In this document: positions 1 through 10,599 of the stretch, piece after piece
How the letters are laid out: each line of letters starts with the position of its first letter
Position numbering within the stretch: the stretch's first letter is position 1
Made by a program: the position numbers and the translations under genes
Notes under the pieces: generated by a model
Seen by the model: the letters and a program-made list of their open reading frames with translations, nothing else
Database searches by the model: none
Told to the model about the DNA's origin: nothing
Assembly (NCBI GenBank): GCA_038216655.1
Contig: JBBQPZ010000019.1
Coordinates: 1-64,000, forward strand
Direction of reading: 5' to 3'
Length of the DNA: 64,000 nt
Source of the DNA: JAFDWR01 sp038216655
GTDB taxonomy: Bacteria > Armatimonadota > Fimbriimonadia > Fimbriimonadales > Fimbriimonadaceae

Positions 1-460
1 CAGACAGCGGGGGCCCCACCGAAGCGCGGCAGGATCATCTTTGACACTAAAGGTTCAACTATAAAGAGCAAAGTTGAACCTAGCAGAATGGTGAGAGCGT
101 AGAGAAGCCGCACGTGATGAGAGAGTATACGCGCGCTAGCACATCTTCACACCCAAGAGAATACAGACGAGGAAAGAGACCTAAAAGATGCCAATTTTCA
201 AAGTTTCTGCCGGGACCCCTTGACTCTCAGGTTCATTCTGAGGAACAATATCTTTCGTCGCTGGTTAAACAGTGGCGAGAAACTTGAAAAGAGAATAGTG
301 GAAACGTTCAGATAAGGATTTTACGGAAAGAACAGTAAAATGTAATTCCCGTCGGTGGCCTGAAGCCTGCGAGTTTATCTCGGTGGCAGAAGGATCTCGC
401 AAGAGAAACACCAACAAACAAAACAGAAAACCAGCATCGCATGATGCATGGATCTAAACT
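1..460. other. Non-coding region upstream of 16S rRNA
   Basis: I see no convincing gene here. It holds a perfect 10-bp inverted repeat (51-60 with 72-81, AGGTTCAACT/AGTTGAACCT). The best sigma-70-like promoter candidate for the rRNA is TTGACT at 220-225 and AACAAT at 244-249, with an 18-nt spacer. Another TTGACA at 41-46 has a TATAAA only 13 nt away, too close for a standard promoter. The rest is AT-richer than the window average, as expected for an rRNA leader. Confidence 0.5.
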
Positions 461-1968
<1,508 letters not shown>

Positions 1969-2048
1969 AAGGATCTGTACTCGCTTCGATACGTCGAGGC
2001 GACACATCCAGGTCGAAGACTATTTTGAACTCCTCTTGAAGCTTTCAA

Positions 2049-2080
2049 AGAGCCAGGCATTTATTGCTTGGCTCTTTTTT
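2049..2080 (+). terminator. Intrinsic terminator of the 16S rRNA
   Basis: An 11-bp stem (2049-2059 pairs with 2065-2075, one G-U pair) with a 5-nt loop is followed by a run of six T. It lies about 80 nt after the 16S 3' end, so the transcript is expected to stop here without reaching a 23S gene. Confidence 0.88.
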
Positions 2081-2217
2081 ATTTTGTCGGGACCTCGTTC
2101 AGGCATCCGACAACCGCATTAGCCTTAGCATGCTTCTCAAGTCTCCCAAATGAGGAGCCAATATTGCTACGGATTCCCGCCTGGGCACAAAGCGACCTAT
2201 AATGAGCCTGAGGGACT

Positions 2218-2439
2218 ATGTCATTTCACGCGCTCAGTCACGACTATTCTCCGCACATGGGCGGCATTGATCTTACGTTCATGTTGCCGACGATGCCGGT
2301 CGTGCTGCTTGAGGACGCCTACCACGACATCTTGAGTGGTTACCGCCTTGATCCTCTTTCGGTCGGGCCAAGGATGAAACGGTATGCGGTCAACGATTTA
2401 ACTCGCGACCTTGCCGCTCTCGTATCTCGCCGCAGGTAA
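2218..2439 (+). CDS. Small hypothetical protein, 73 aa
   Basis: I do not recognise this protein. A TATAAT hexamer lies at 2198-2203 and a weak GAGGG precedes the ATG. The TAA stop at 2437 is followed 6 nt later, in the same reading frame, by the ATG of the next gene. The two may therefore be pieces of one longer gene split by a stop codon, or a translationally coupled pair. Composition is compatible with coding but gives no function. Confidence 0.35.
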   Translation: MSFHALSHDYSPHMGGIDLTFMLPTMPVVLLEDAYHDILSGYRLDPLSVGPRMKRYAVNDLTRDLAALVSRRR

Positions 2440-2445
2440 CCGCCA

Positions 2446-3405
2446 ATGATTTTTCGGGTGGGCCATGATCGCGGCTATCTTGGCCGGAACCAACGCGGCC
2501 CCTTCGCGGTCAACCGCCACCCCTTCCACGTCGCGGTCGGAATCGTGTCGCCGGGCGGACTGGGGATACTAAACGACTTTTCCGGTTGGAACTCGGTGTT
2601 CGAGTACTACCTGCGCGACGAACTCGCCGCGGCAATGAACTTGGCGACCGAGATTGGGATGGGGCCGCAGGCGGAATACGCGTTCTTCCTCGCCATGCTG
2701 GAGGCCGAACTAGCCGTCTCCGAGGAGAGCGAGATCGAAACCCTCGGTCATGGAGTGGAATTGGAAGTCATGCCAAGCCAGGTGGCATCGTCGCGACGTG
2801 AAGAGGTCGCCAAGACGATTCTTGGCGAGGTCTATTCAGCTGGACGTCGGCTACCCACCTCCGCGGCCCCTCTACTTGTCACGATCCTTGAACCGGGGGC
2901 GCTGCTCCCTTCGGTCGCCTTCAGTGAGGGGTTTTACGTCGTCAAACACGCGCTCGGCAAACTTTGTCTTCCCGCGGAGTCCATCGAAGATCCCGTGGTC
3001 CTCGGACGGCGGGTTCGTCGGGGGATGGCTTACCACGTCGGAGCCCAAAGGACCGCCGACACGGCCGATGCCTGGCTGATGGAGGCGATGACGACCCTAT
3101 GCGACAGCCAGTACGAGGGGAAGGAGCGGTTCTCGCCCATCGGCGCGCGCGAGCTCAATCTCATCCTCGAAGGGGCCGGGAGGGATGACAACCTCGAAAC
3201 ATGGCAGCAGGCCCGCGCCTTGGCGGCATTCCTCGGGAAACACGTTCTGGCCACGCGGACGTTGCAGGAGCTGGAAAGCCTCCTCAATGCCCACGTTGAG
3301 AAGGGCTGGGGAGACCTGTTTCCCCATGCGGACAGTTCGCCGACCGACCGGGCGTTACGACGGGCTTGGAAGACATCCAGCGCCGAACTCCTGCCGCAAG
3401 GTTAG
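2446..3405 (+). CDS. Hypothetical protein, 319 aa
   Basis: Unrecognised, probably soluble and helix-rich, with acidic stretches (for example residues 85-105) and no clear signal peptide or membrane segment. G/C is strongly enriched at third codon positions, as in neighbouring real genes, which supports coding. There is no good Shine-Dalgarno before the ATG. The start follows the stop of the upstream 73-aa frame by 6 nt in the same frame, so the true N-terminus could lie further upstream if that TAA is an error or a recent mutation. It ends 4 nt into the convergent zinc-ribbon gene. Confidence 0.6.
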   Translation: MIFRVGHDRGYLGRNQRGPFAVNRHPFHVAVGIVSPGGLGILNDFSGWNSVFEYYLRDELAAAMNLATEIGMGPQAEYAFFLAMLEAELAVSEESEIETLGHGVELEVMPSQVASSRREEVAKTILGEVYSAGRRLPTSAAPLLVTILEPGALLPSVAFSEGFYVVKHALGKLCLPAESIEDPVVLGRRVRRGMAYHVGAQRTADTADAWLMEAMTTLCDSQYEGKERFSPIGARELNLILEGAGRDDNLETWQQARALAAFLGKHVLATRTLQELESLLNAHVEKGWGDLFPHADSSPTDRALRRAWKTSSAELLPQG

Positions 3406-4412
3406 TAGCCGAGCTGCTGCATCAGACCCGCACCGAAGTCAGCCTTGATCTCAAACCACTTGCTAGTGTTGTAGCGTTGGCAGACTTGAAGCACGGCACC
3501 ATCGGAGGCCTTGGCCGCCGTGTCGATGCGTCCGCTGCTAGTTCCCTGCATCGCAGTCAGCGCCTGAAGCGCCGCTTGCGGGTTCTGGCTGGCGTTGCGA
3601 GCGATGTTGACCAGTTCGAGGATCATTGAGCCCGTCTGACCGAGCGCGGTCAAATACTGAGCCTGGATTCCAACACATGCGGCGGGAGGCGGGACCGACT
3701 TAAATCGTCCGAGAAGCTCGTTCCAAGAAGCGCGGAGTCCTTCGGCGGAGTTCGCGTAGTCGCTCGCCCGCTGGTTGGCCCTGCGTCGGGCGGCGTCCTG
3801 GGTCGTATCTTCGTCTTGATCCATCGCGCCTTGGAGCTCTTGCGACTTCATGTTGCCGAGCAACGCGACGGCTGAACTGAGCTGCTGAGTCGCGAGGGCT
3901 TGGCGTGCGTGCTCGATTCGCTCCAGGTGCTCTAGCCAGCGTCGAACGTCGTCGGGCATGGTGACCGGCTGGTCCTGCAGGATCGGCGAGGGCGCGGGAG
4001 CTGCGACCTGCATCGCCGGAGTCGGGGCGGGTGCCGCCTGCTGCATCGTCGGCGCTGAATTCCCTTGCGAAGTAAGAATCGGCTGCGGGCTAGCTTCGCC
4101 AGGAATGCTGAGGGTCGACGTGTCGCCGGTTCCAGTCGCATTCAGCGTGGGGCGGTTCGCTTGCGCGGTCGCGTTCATCATCTGGCTGGTCTTAGCGACC
4201 GCCGGTTTTGATCGGAACGAACCGGAGAAGTGCATGCCGGCGAAGGCGAAGGCGAGACCGGTGACGGCGAGGACCGCGCCAATCGCGACCTTGCGCATCG
4301 AGCCAAGACCTTGCCCCGCCGCACTCTGTGGCTGAGCGAACGCGATGCCGCACGTGGGGCACATTCGCGTTCGTTGGGAAATACCGGTTCCGCACCTTGG
4401 ACAACTCAACAT
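3402..4412 (-). CDS. Zinc-ribbon membrane protein, 336 aa (paralog A)
   Basis: Layout: an N-terminal zinc ribbon with C4, C7, C18 and C21 (CPRC/CPTC); one membrane segment at about residues 41-62; a long linker rich in Pro, Ala, Thr and Gln to about residue 150; and a C-terminal helical domain that begins with PDDVRRWLEHLERIE and ends with CQRYNTSKWFEIK. The order predicts a cytoplasmic zinc ribbon with an exported C-terminal domain. A TAGGAG Shine-Dalgarno lies 10 nt before the ATG. The gene upstream (4576-5478) has the same architecture and related ends, so this is a tandem duplicate. The function is unknown. The two probably share a transcript or similar control, with about 160 nt between them. 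Confidence 0.85.
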   Translation of the reverse strand: MLSCPRCGTGISQRTRMCPTCGIAFAQPQSAAGQGLGSMRKVAIGAVLAVTGLAFAFAGMHFSGSFRSKPAVAKTSQMMNATAQANRPTLNATGTGDTSTLSIPGEASPQPILTSQGNSAPTMQQAAPAPTPAMQVAAPAPSPILQDQPVTMPDDVRRWLEHLERIEHARQALATQQLSSAVALLGNMKSQELQGAMDQDEDTTQDAARRRANQRASDYANSAEGLRASWNELLGRFKSVPPPAACVGIQAQYLTALGQTGSMILELVNIARNASQNPQAALQALTAMQGTSSGRIDTAAKASDGAVLQVCQRYNTSKWFEIKADFGAGLMQQLGY

Positions 4413-4575
4413 TTGGCAGCGACTCCTATCGAGACTTAGTTATTATCGGCCCACATGCCCCATTTCTTCGATACGACTGCAAGTGATTTTGCAGATAAAA
4501 GGTTTGACTGGGGTGAATCGGGAATCGTTCAGCCTAATTTGATCACCGAACCGAACTAAAGCGTGCGAAAGGGAG

Positions 4576-5478
4576 TCAAAGGCCGATTTGCTTGATCACG
4601 GTGTCTCCAACCCCGGTGTTGATGTCGAACCACTTGTCCGTGTTGTAGCGACTGCAGAGAGCGTCGATGGCTTCATCCGTGGAATCCGCGGGAGCATCAA
4701 CCCTTTGATCGCCGTCGTCTTGGACGCGGGACATGTTAACCAACGCACGGGCGGGATTCTGACGGGCCGTCCGCATGACTCCCAGCAGGTCAGCAAACAT
4801 CGTACGGGTCCCCGTCAGGGTGTTTGAGAAGAGGGAGCGAATGGAACTGCATTCCGCCGGGACGGGCTCCGCCTGAAACCGATCAATGAGATCGTTCCAG
4901 GAAAGGCGCATCGCAACCGCCGCGGCTGTAAATTCGTCGCTCGAACCGTTCCGCACAAGCTCGGTAACGGCGGTCAACTGGGCGGCGGACAGAGTAACCC
5001 GCTCTTCCTCGATCGCATTCAAGTGGTTCAGCCAAGCGCGGACGTCCTCGGGCATCGTCGACGGATCGGCGGTGGGGCTGGGGCTCGCTTCGGGAGTGGG
5101 TGAATTAACCGGATTGCCCTCGGGAAAGAGGGGGATCTGGTCTGGGCTCAGGACTGCATTGGAAGCGGGCGGGGCAACCGCGGTCGGCATGACCAAGACT
5201 TCAGGGGTCGGGATCGGAGAGGGTGTAGGCACACCGGAACTTGTCGCTTCCGAGGTCGTTAGGGATGCGGTCTCCGACTTCCTTGCCGAAATGACCTTGA
5301 AAAGACCGATGACCAGAACGAAGATGACGATCGCGGCGAGGGCTTGGATCCAAACCTTCGAGGGGATGCCAGTGCTTTCTCCTTCGTCAATATCGAACGG
5401 GATGCCGGGAGCGCCGCACTTTCGACACGTGGAGCGCCCCGGTCCAAGTCGCTTGCCACATTTTGAGCAGATCAGCAT
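4576..5478 (-). CDS. Zinc-ribbon membrane protein, 300 aa (paralog B)
   Basis: Same plan as its downstream neighbour: cysteines at exactly the same positions (C4, C7, C18, C21), a membrane segment near residues 43-62, a Pro/Ser/Thr-rich linker to about residue 140, and a C-terminal helical domain. Shared signatures are PEDVRAWLNHLNAIE at the domain start and CSRYNTDKWFDIN followed by KQIGL at the C-terminus. The zinc-ribbon type is common in prokaryotic membrane proteins of unknown role. A GAGG motif 5 nt before the ATG and TAGCAT about 30 nt upstream suggest an ordinary leadered transcript. No function can be assigned. Confidence 0.85.
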   Translation of the reverse strand: MLICSKCGKRLGPGRSTCRKCGAPGIPFDIDEGESTGIPSKVWIQALAAIVIFVLVIGLFKVISARKSETASLTTSEATSSGVPTPSPIPTPEVLVMPTAVAPPASNAVLSPDQIPLFPEGNPVNSPTPEASPSPTADPSTMPEDVRAWLNHLNAIEEERVTLSAAQLTAVTELVRNGSSDEFTAAAVAMRLSWNDLIDRFQAEPVPAECSSIRSLFSNTLTGTRTMFADLLGVMRTARQNPARALVNMSRVQDDGDQRVDAPADSTDEAIDALCSRYNTDKWFDINTGVGDTVIKQIGL

Positions 5479-5719
5479 GGTTGCCTCTTAATGTCTCTCT
5501 GACCTATGCTACGTGCTCAGATGTTGCATCGGTGCCGACTGGACCAGGCTTTTCATTGCCTTCGATGCTGGTTCAATGTCCGATTCGAAGGGATTTGGGC
5601 GAAGGTCCTTCGGAACGTTGTGAGGGTAGCCCGGGGGGTGCTTAAGAAAGTAGACTGAAAAAGACTTGGCCCCGAGATGCCGTTCGTGTCGTCTCACCGG
5701 AAGAGTCGAATTGCAAAGC

Positions 5720-6175
5720 ATGGCCCTCCACTATCTGACGATACAGGACATCCTGTGGATCAACTTGCAACTCACCGGTAAGGTGCAGCATTACAGCTAC
5801 GCCCGCCTGGAAGAGGCAACGTTCTATCAGTACGCCTACGGAGCCAGCAATAGCCTGTTGCCTCAGGCGGCACGCTTTGTCGGCGGGTTCTCGCGCATGC
5901 GTCCTTTCGAGGCGGGCAACGAAGCGACGGGTTTCGTCGCGACGGCGGCGTTCCTTGAGATCAACGGTCGGAATCTAAACCTGAGCGACGACGAGGCCAC
6001 GACTTGGTATTGCGCCGCGCAGGATCGCGAGGCGACTGCACTTTCCGTCGAGAACGCGACCACCGCGGGCGATGAGCACCACCACGTACTCCAAGCCGAC
6101 ATCCGCGGCACGATCGGCGCGATCATCAAGCGCTATCCCAAGACGATCGCTGACCTCACGCGCGTTCCGGCCTAA
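5720..6175 (+). CDS. Fic/Doc family protein with degenerate active site, 151 aa
   Basis: The N-terminus MALHYLTIQDILWINLQLTG and the core MRPFEAGNEATGFVATAAFLEING match the Doc/Fic fold, where the motif is normally HPFxDGNKRT. Fic proteins transfer AMP, and Doc phosphorylates EF-Tu, using the motif histidine. Here that histidine is Arg and the GNK lysine is Glu, so the standard transferase chemistry is unlikely. I chose the ATG at 5720, because an upstream in-frame ATG (5666) would add 18 unrelated residues. No antitoxin gene lies next to it. The last 4 nt overlap the end of the convergent beta-propeller gene. It may be a catalytically dead regulator or a decaying toxin. Confidence 0.7.
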   Translation: MALHYLTIQDILWINLQLTGKVQHYSYARLEEATFYQYAYGASNSLLPQAARFVGGFSRMRPFEAGNEATGFVATAAFLEINGRNLNLSDDEATTWYCAAQDREATALSVENATTAGDEHHHVLQADIRGTIGAIIKRYPKTIADLTRVPA

Positions 6176-8823
6176 AGGCCGTCGTCATCGTGGTCCGGAA
6201 AGACAAACTTGCCGACTCCCGTCGGGTCCGGCTTCAGCCTGATCGGCCGTTCGGTCGTCTTCCCGTCGACGGTCAGCCGTACCCGATAATCACCGGGCGG
6301 TAAGAAGGTGCCACGGCCGAGGGGCGTGTCAAACCAGATCGCCGCCATCCCTGGACGATTGCCCGAGCCCTTGCCCCGCATATCCCATACGAACCGGTGC
6401 AGGCCCGGCTTGGTAACAAGCGTCGGTGGCCGCCGTACCCAACGTTGATCCACGGTGAGCGCCTTCGGGTCGGCCGTAATGGGTCGTTCTTTGCTGCTGA
6501 ACGCAACCGCGACCAACCCGTCTGGCTTGACGATCTCCAACTTCACTTCCTGCGCGTCGGATGTCAGTAGGTAGTCGACCGGCACCCCGTCCGGGGGGTT
6601 CTTGCCCGCGGGCTCCTCGGGAGGGAGCGGGGTATCGGTGTTCAGATTCCACTCGACCTCGTAGGCTTCCTTCGGAACGGCCATCGGGGTGCCGATGTCC
6701 CGCAGCCAGCCAATGGAATCGAGGATCCAGAACGACCGCCCGTGGGTGCCGACGACCAGATCGTCGCCTTTGACGACTAGGTCACGGATCGAGCTGGCTG
6801 GCATGTTGAGCCTCAGAGAGTTCCAGTGCTGCCCGTCGTCGGGGGAGAACCAGACTTGGGTCTCCGTCGCGGCGTAGAGCAGACCCGCCTTCTCCGGATC
6901 CTCCCGAACCGCATTCACCGGCGCATTACTCGGGAGGCCCTGGTCGATCCTCGTCCACGTCTTTCCGTAGTCGCCGGTGCGATACACGTAGGCGGTGAGG
7001 TCGTCGCAGCGAAGCCGGTTCACCGAGACGTAGGCAAGCCCTTTATCGAAATGGCCCGCGTCGATCTGACTGACTTTGCTCCAGTCTGTGACGCCGGGCG
7101 GAGTCACATTGTCCCAGTTCTTCCCGCCGTCGCGGGTGACCCAGACGAGGCCGTCATCGGTGCCGCACCACGTGATGTTGACGTCGAGCGGTGAGGGGCC
7201 GACCGCGTAGATCACTCCGCGTTGGGCCATCGTCTTCCCGACGTCGGAGACCGAGGCGAACGGAGTCGGGACATCCCAGGTCTTGCGGGAGAGATCTGGA
7301 CTGATCGCATCCCAGTGCTTGCCTCCATCGGTGGTCTTCATCAGACGGTTGCCGGCGAGGTAGAGAGTGTGCGGGTCGGCCTGGGAGAACAGCATCGGCG
7401 CGGTGCGCAGGTAGCGGATGCCCTCGATGGTCGGGCGCACGTTTTCGACTTTGCCGGTCTTGCGATCGTAGCGCGAGCCTTTTGAGCCGTAGATGATGTT
7501 CGGGTCGAGCGGGTCGGGGGCGACGTAGGCGTACTCTTCCGCACCGACCGGGTGCCATTCGCGGAAGGTGATCTGGCCGTCGCGTCCCCGGCTGGCGACT
7601 CCGGCGGATCCGCTCTCTTGCTGCCCCCCGTACACGTTGTAGGGGAAGGCGTTGTCGGTGCTGACGTGATAGAACTGGGCGGTTGGCTGGTTGTACCAAG
7701 AGCTCCAGGTCTCGCCGCCGTTCACGCTGATCGTTGCGCCCTGGTCGGCGGCGAGGCCGATCAGGTCGGAATTGTTCGGGCTGATCCAGATGGTGTGGAA
7801 GTCGTCCCCGCCCGGCGCGCCCTTGATGCAGGTGTAGTTGACGCCGCCGTCGGTCGATTTGTAGACCGAAGTATTGGCGACGTACACCGTGTCGGGATGC
7901 TGCGGATCGACGCGGACCTCGGCGAAGTCGTCTCCGCGGCCCCTAATCCTTGATTCGTTGTTGGTCTTGGTCCACGTCTGCCCGGCATCGTCGGATCGGT
8001 AGATTCCGCCCTTGGCGGGCGAGTCGACGATCGTGAAGATGCGCTTCGGATTGGCGGTGCAGACCGAGATGCCGATGCGACCGAGGCCGTCGTCAGGGGT
8101 AGGGAGACCCTGAGTGAGGGGCGACCAGTGGTCGCCTCCGTCGGTGGACTTGAACAGCCCGCTCGTCTTGCCCGCCCAGCCGCCGTTCTCCCATGGCGCC
8201 TGCCGCGCTGCCCAGAGGGAGGCGTAGACGGTCTTCGGGTTCTTAGGATCGAGCACGACCGTCGCTCCGCCGGTGTTCGCGTCCTTGTAGAGCACGCGCT
8301 CCCACTTCTTACCGCCGTCGGAGGTCCGGTAGATCCCGCGCTCTTCGTTGGGTCCGTACGGGTGGCCGAGGACGGCGACGAACGCACGGTTGGCATTCTT
8401 GGGGTCAACGCAGACGGAGCTGATCTGCCGCCCGTCCTTGAGCCCGGTGTTGGTCCAAGTCTTGCCTCCGTCGGTGGTCTTATAGAGGCCGTCGCCGACG
8501 CTCAGGTCGGGCCGTTGGAGGCCCTCGCCAGAGCCGACGTAGATCGTGTTCGGGTCGGACTGAGCGACGGCAAGGCAGCCTACCGAGCCCGTCGGCTGGT
8601 CGTCAAAGATCGGCTGCCACGTATGGCCGTAGTCGGTCGTCCGCCACACGCCGCCGTTGTTGACGCCGATGAAGAGGGTGTTCGGGTGGCTCCAAACGCC
8701 GTCGATCCCGACGGTGCGACCGCCGCGGTACGGCCCGATGCAGCGCCACTGCATGGAGTCCGCCTGGAAGGGCGGCGGGCTCTGCGGGGCGGAGAGCATA
8801 AAGAGGGCAGGCACGAGGAGCAT
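6172..8823 (-). CDS. Secreted Asp-box beta-propeller (VPS10/sortilin-like, GH74-like), 883 aa
   Basis: A short hydrophobic N-terminus (MLLVPALFMLSA) suggests export. About ten Asp-box motifs follow, such as TTDGGKTW, TSDGGKKW, STDGGDHW, SDDAGQTW and TRDGGKNW. These mark beta-propeller blades of the sortilin/BNR and GH74-like type. The C-terminal 200 residues after the last blade (about 690 on) look like a beta-sandwich of the kind seen in many long bacterial members of this family. The length is typical for such proteins. Members are variously annotated as glycosyl hydrolases or as proteins of unknown function, and no catalytic acid can be pointed to with confidence. A TAGAAT hexamer lies 6 nt before the ATG, so the mRNA is probably leaderless. 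Confidence 0.85.
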   Translation of the reverse strand: MLLVPALFMLSAPQSPPPFQADSMQWRCIGPYRGGRTVGIDGVWSHPNTLFIGVNNGGVWRTTDYGHTWQPIFDDQPTGSVGCLAVAQSDPNTIYVGSGEGLQRPDLSVGDGLYKTTDGGKTWTNTGLKDGRQISSVCVDPKNANRAFVAVLGHPYGPNEERGIYRTSDGGKKWERVLYKDANTGGATVVLDPKNPKTVYASLWAARQAPWENGGWAGKTSGLFKSTDGGDHWSPLTQGLPTPDDGLGRIGISVCTANPKRIFTIVDSPAKGGIYRSDDAGQTWTKTNNESRIRGRGDDFAEVRVDPQHPDTVYVANTSVYKSTDGGVNYTCIKGAPGGDDFHTIWISPNNSDLIGLAADQGATISVNGGETWSSWYNQPTAQFYHVSTDNAFPYNVYGGQQESGSAGVASRGRDGQITFREWHPVGAEEYAYVAPDPLDPNIIYGSKGSRYDRKTGKVENVRPTIEGIRYLRTAPMLFSQADPHTLYLAGNRLMKTTDGGKHWDAISPDLSRKTWDVPTPFASVSDVGKTMAQRGVIYAVGPSPLDVNITWCGTDDGLVWVTRDGGKNWDNVTPPGVTDWSKVSQIDAGHFDKGLAYVSVNRLRCDDLTAYVYRTGDYGKTWTRIDQGLPSNAPVNAVREDPEKAGLLYAATETQVWFSPDDGQHWNSLRLNMPASSIRDLVVKGDDLVVGTHGRSFWILDSIGWLRDIGTPMAVPKEAYEVEWNLNTDTPLPPEEPAGKNPPDGVPVDYLLTSDAQEVKLEIVKPDGLVAVAFSSKERPITADPKALTVDQRWVRRPPTLVTKPGLHRFVWDMRGKGSGNRPGMAAIWFDTPLGRGTFLPPGDYRVRLTVDGKTTERPIRLKPDPTGVGKFVFPDHDDDGL

Positions 8824-9188
8824 GCCGCGATTCTAACCGATCAGCCATAGGAGCGCAGGTTTCCGGCCTGCCCCGATTCCTGTTTTCCCACTCAACACTC
8901 CTTACCCACGTTGGCAATGCGGCAAGACTTCGGAGCGAGGGCGCTTGGGCGGGGTTTTCTGCGATTTGCCTCGTCACGTCTCTATGTGCGTAGGTTCGGT
9001 TTTTGTCAACTAGGCGGGGCGGAGTTGGTGATTGGCTATTCGAAGATGAGTCATGGCATGGAGGTTTGCTTGCCGGGACCGAAGCCTCAACCCCTCTGAC
9101 CTGTCCCGGATGCGATCTGGGCGGCAATTCGAGGGGCAGAGGCATGGCTCGTTTCCAGGTCAAAGCTTGGGTCATTTGTAGGCGAGGC
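8824..9188. other. Intergenic region without recognised gene
   Basis: No supported gene. It contains the promoter of the propeller gene at its left edge and, at 8851-8870, a GAGCGCAGGTTTCCGGCCTG motif. That motif resembles short repeats near 18.5, 31.3 and 61.8 kb in this window. The remainder shows no coding signature on either strand that I would trust. Confidence 0.5.
8830..8835 (-). promoter_or_regulatory. -10 element, leaderless promoter of propeller gene
   Basis: TAGAAT on the minus strand ends 6 nt before the ATG at 8823. No clear -35 is visible. The spacing leaves no room for a 5' leader. Confidence 0.55.
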
Positions 9189-10124
9189 TCAGGGATTCAC
9201 GGAACCGCTTGGATCGCTCGACCGACCAGACCTCGGCGTGAACCCAATCTCCTCGGGATCAGGCTCGGCAAACTGCCAAAGGCGGTCTAGCGACCTTGAG
9301 TCGCGAACCCAGCCGTCCGAGGCGGCAAATTGCTTGCCCCCAGCAAGGAAAGCGATGCTCCAGATTCGTCGCACGAACCCAACCTTGACAGGGGTTCCGC
9401 CGGTCATTGTGAAGAATCGCAAGCCGCGGGGGAAGTCGGGCCGCATCAAGGTCCAAGCGTGCCTCTCTTGGTCCCAGGCGGCTTCCTGAAAGCTGGGGCC
9501 CTCATAGTCGTAATGCCACTGTTCGATGCCGGCAAGTGAATGGAAGGAAAGCCGATTGGAGGACATCTGTCCGTTCAACTTAGAGCTCGCCGAAGTTAGC
9601 ACTCCCCCGTCGCCAAACACGCTGAAGAAGATCCAGGGGCCCGCGATTCGGAACCCCGCGGCCGGCTGTTCAACGGTCCATTTCGTCACATGGGCGCCCC
9701 TGGTCGAACACAGGGCCACGAGCGTTTCGGACTCGTCGAAATGAGCACGGCGAACGCCGCGATGTTTTCGGACCACCGCACCAGTCCGGACGTCGCGAAT
9801 ATGCATCGGTCCACATTCGCTCCCTACGAGTAGGTGATCACGGGTCAGGCTTACCGACTGAACTCCTTTGAGGTTCCGAATCTGATATCGAGCGGTCGGC
9901 TCAGGTTTCACGTCAAACACCGAGAGATTGCTCCAGCCCGCAGTCACGAGGGTCGGCGCGGGATCGGCGTGGATCGCGCCTCGGCGCCCCGCGCCCATGA
10001 AGAAGCAGTCGACCGAGCAGATTTTCTCGCGATGCTTTCCGTCGAATACGTGGACGCGGTTTTCGAATTCGGCGGCGACGAAGAGGGTGCCTCCGATATC
10101 TGCAAAGAGTTCAAATATCCGCAT
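9189..10124 (-). CDS. WD40/PQQ-like propeller protein, 311 aa
   Basis: Repeated short beta segments of the kind FVAAEFENRVHVFDG, VTAGWSNLSVFDV and VGSECGPMHIRDVRTG suggest a cytoplasmic beta-propeller of WD40 or quinoprotein-like type. There is no signal peptide or catalytic motif. The family is mostly a scaffold fold, so no specific function follows. AACAAT lies 5 nt before the ATG, a possible leaderless start. It is transcribed away from the palindromic element at 10254-10470. Confidence 0.6.
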   Translation of the reverse strand: MRIFELFADIGGTLFVAAEFENRVHVFDGKHREKICSVDCFFMGAGRRGAIHADPAPTLVTAGWSNLSVFDVKPEPTARYQIRNLKGVQSVSLTRDHLLVGSECGPMHIRDVRTGAVVRKHRGVRRAHFDESETLVALCSTRGAHVTKWTVEQPAAGFRIAGPWIFFSVFGDGGVLTSASSKLNGQMSSNRLSFHSLAGIEQWHYDYEGPSFQEAAWDQERHAWTLMRPDFPRGLRFFTMTGGTPVKVGFVRRIWSIAFLAGGKQFAASDGWVRDSRSLDRLWQFAEPDPEEIGFTPRSGRSSDPSGSVNP

Positions 10125-10253
10125 GAGGAATTGTTACCCAAATACACGGACAAAATCTCTTCCGCGAGTTGGAGTGCCTCGGAACGCTGGATGGAAGAGC
10201 TGGCCTAAGTGAGCCTCGGCACGAACGGTTGCGCTGCTCGACAATCGATGGAG

Positions 10254-10470
10254 GAGCGTGCCGAGGCATGAAAAAGGGAGGACTCAGACTTACTGCGAAG
10301 GGCGTCTCGCGTCCACTACACTATCCAACCCGGATTCGATCGAGGTGCATTTTTCGAGGAGCAGAGGCATGGAGAGACTCCTACTCTCCTGATCGTGTCG
10401 GGGGCAGGAGTTCACCCTCCCAACCCTCCCTCAAGGGAGGACTCAGACTTTGGAATGCCTCGGCACGCTC
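10254..10470. repeat. Palindromic element with 16-bp perfect inverted ends
   Basis: GAGCGTGCCGAGGCAT at 10254-10269 is repeated perfectly inverted at 10455-10470. Just inside, a 17-bp direct repeat AGGGAGGACTCAGACTT occurs at 10275-10291 and 10434-10450. Another GCCTCGGCACG copy lies at 10213-10223, and a CCTCCC/GGGAGG hairpin at about 10411-10440. No transposase is encoded. It fills most of the gap between the propeller gene and the ABC transporter operon. Confidence 0.7.
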
Positions 10471-10585
10471 TAGCCACCTCGATCGGCAGTCGCCAAACCA
10501 AGTTCCGAGGCTGCCGTCCGCCGCCAAGACGGGTCGACGAATCGAAACTAGGGTGTCCTCTCCAGGGTTCGTCCGCTCTCGGTGT

Positions 10586-10591
10586 TACAAT
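10586..10591 (+). promoter_or_regulatory. -10 element of sugar ABC operon
   Basis: TACAAT ends 8 nt before the ATG at 10600, a likely leaderless promoter for the operon. No good -35 is seen. Confidence 0.5.
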
Positions 10592-10599
10592 GCCATGCG

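Noticed and set aside
1969..2218. Hidden 23S, 5S or spacer tRNA after 16S
   Set aside because: The stretch holds only a terminator and short non-RNA-like sequence; no tRNA arms or 23S landmarks.
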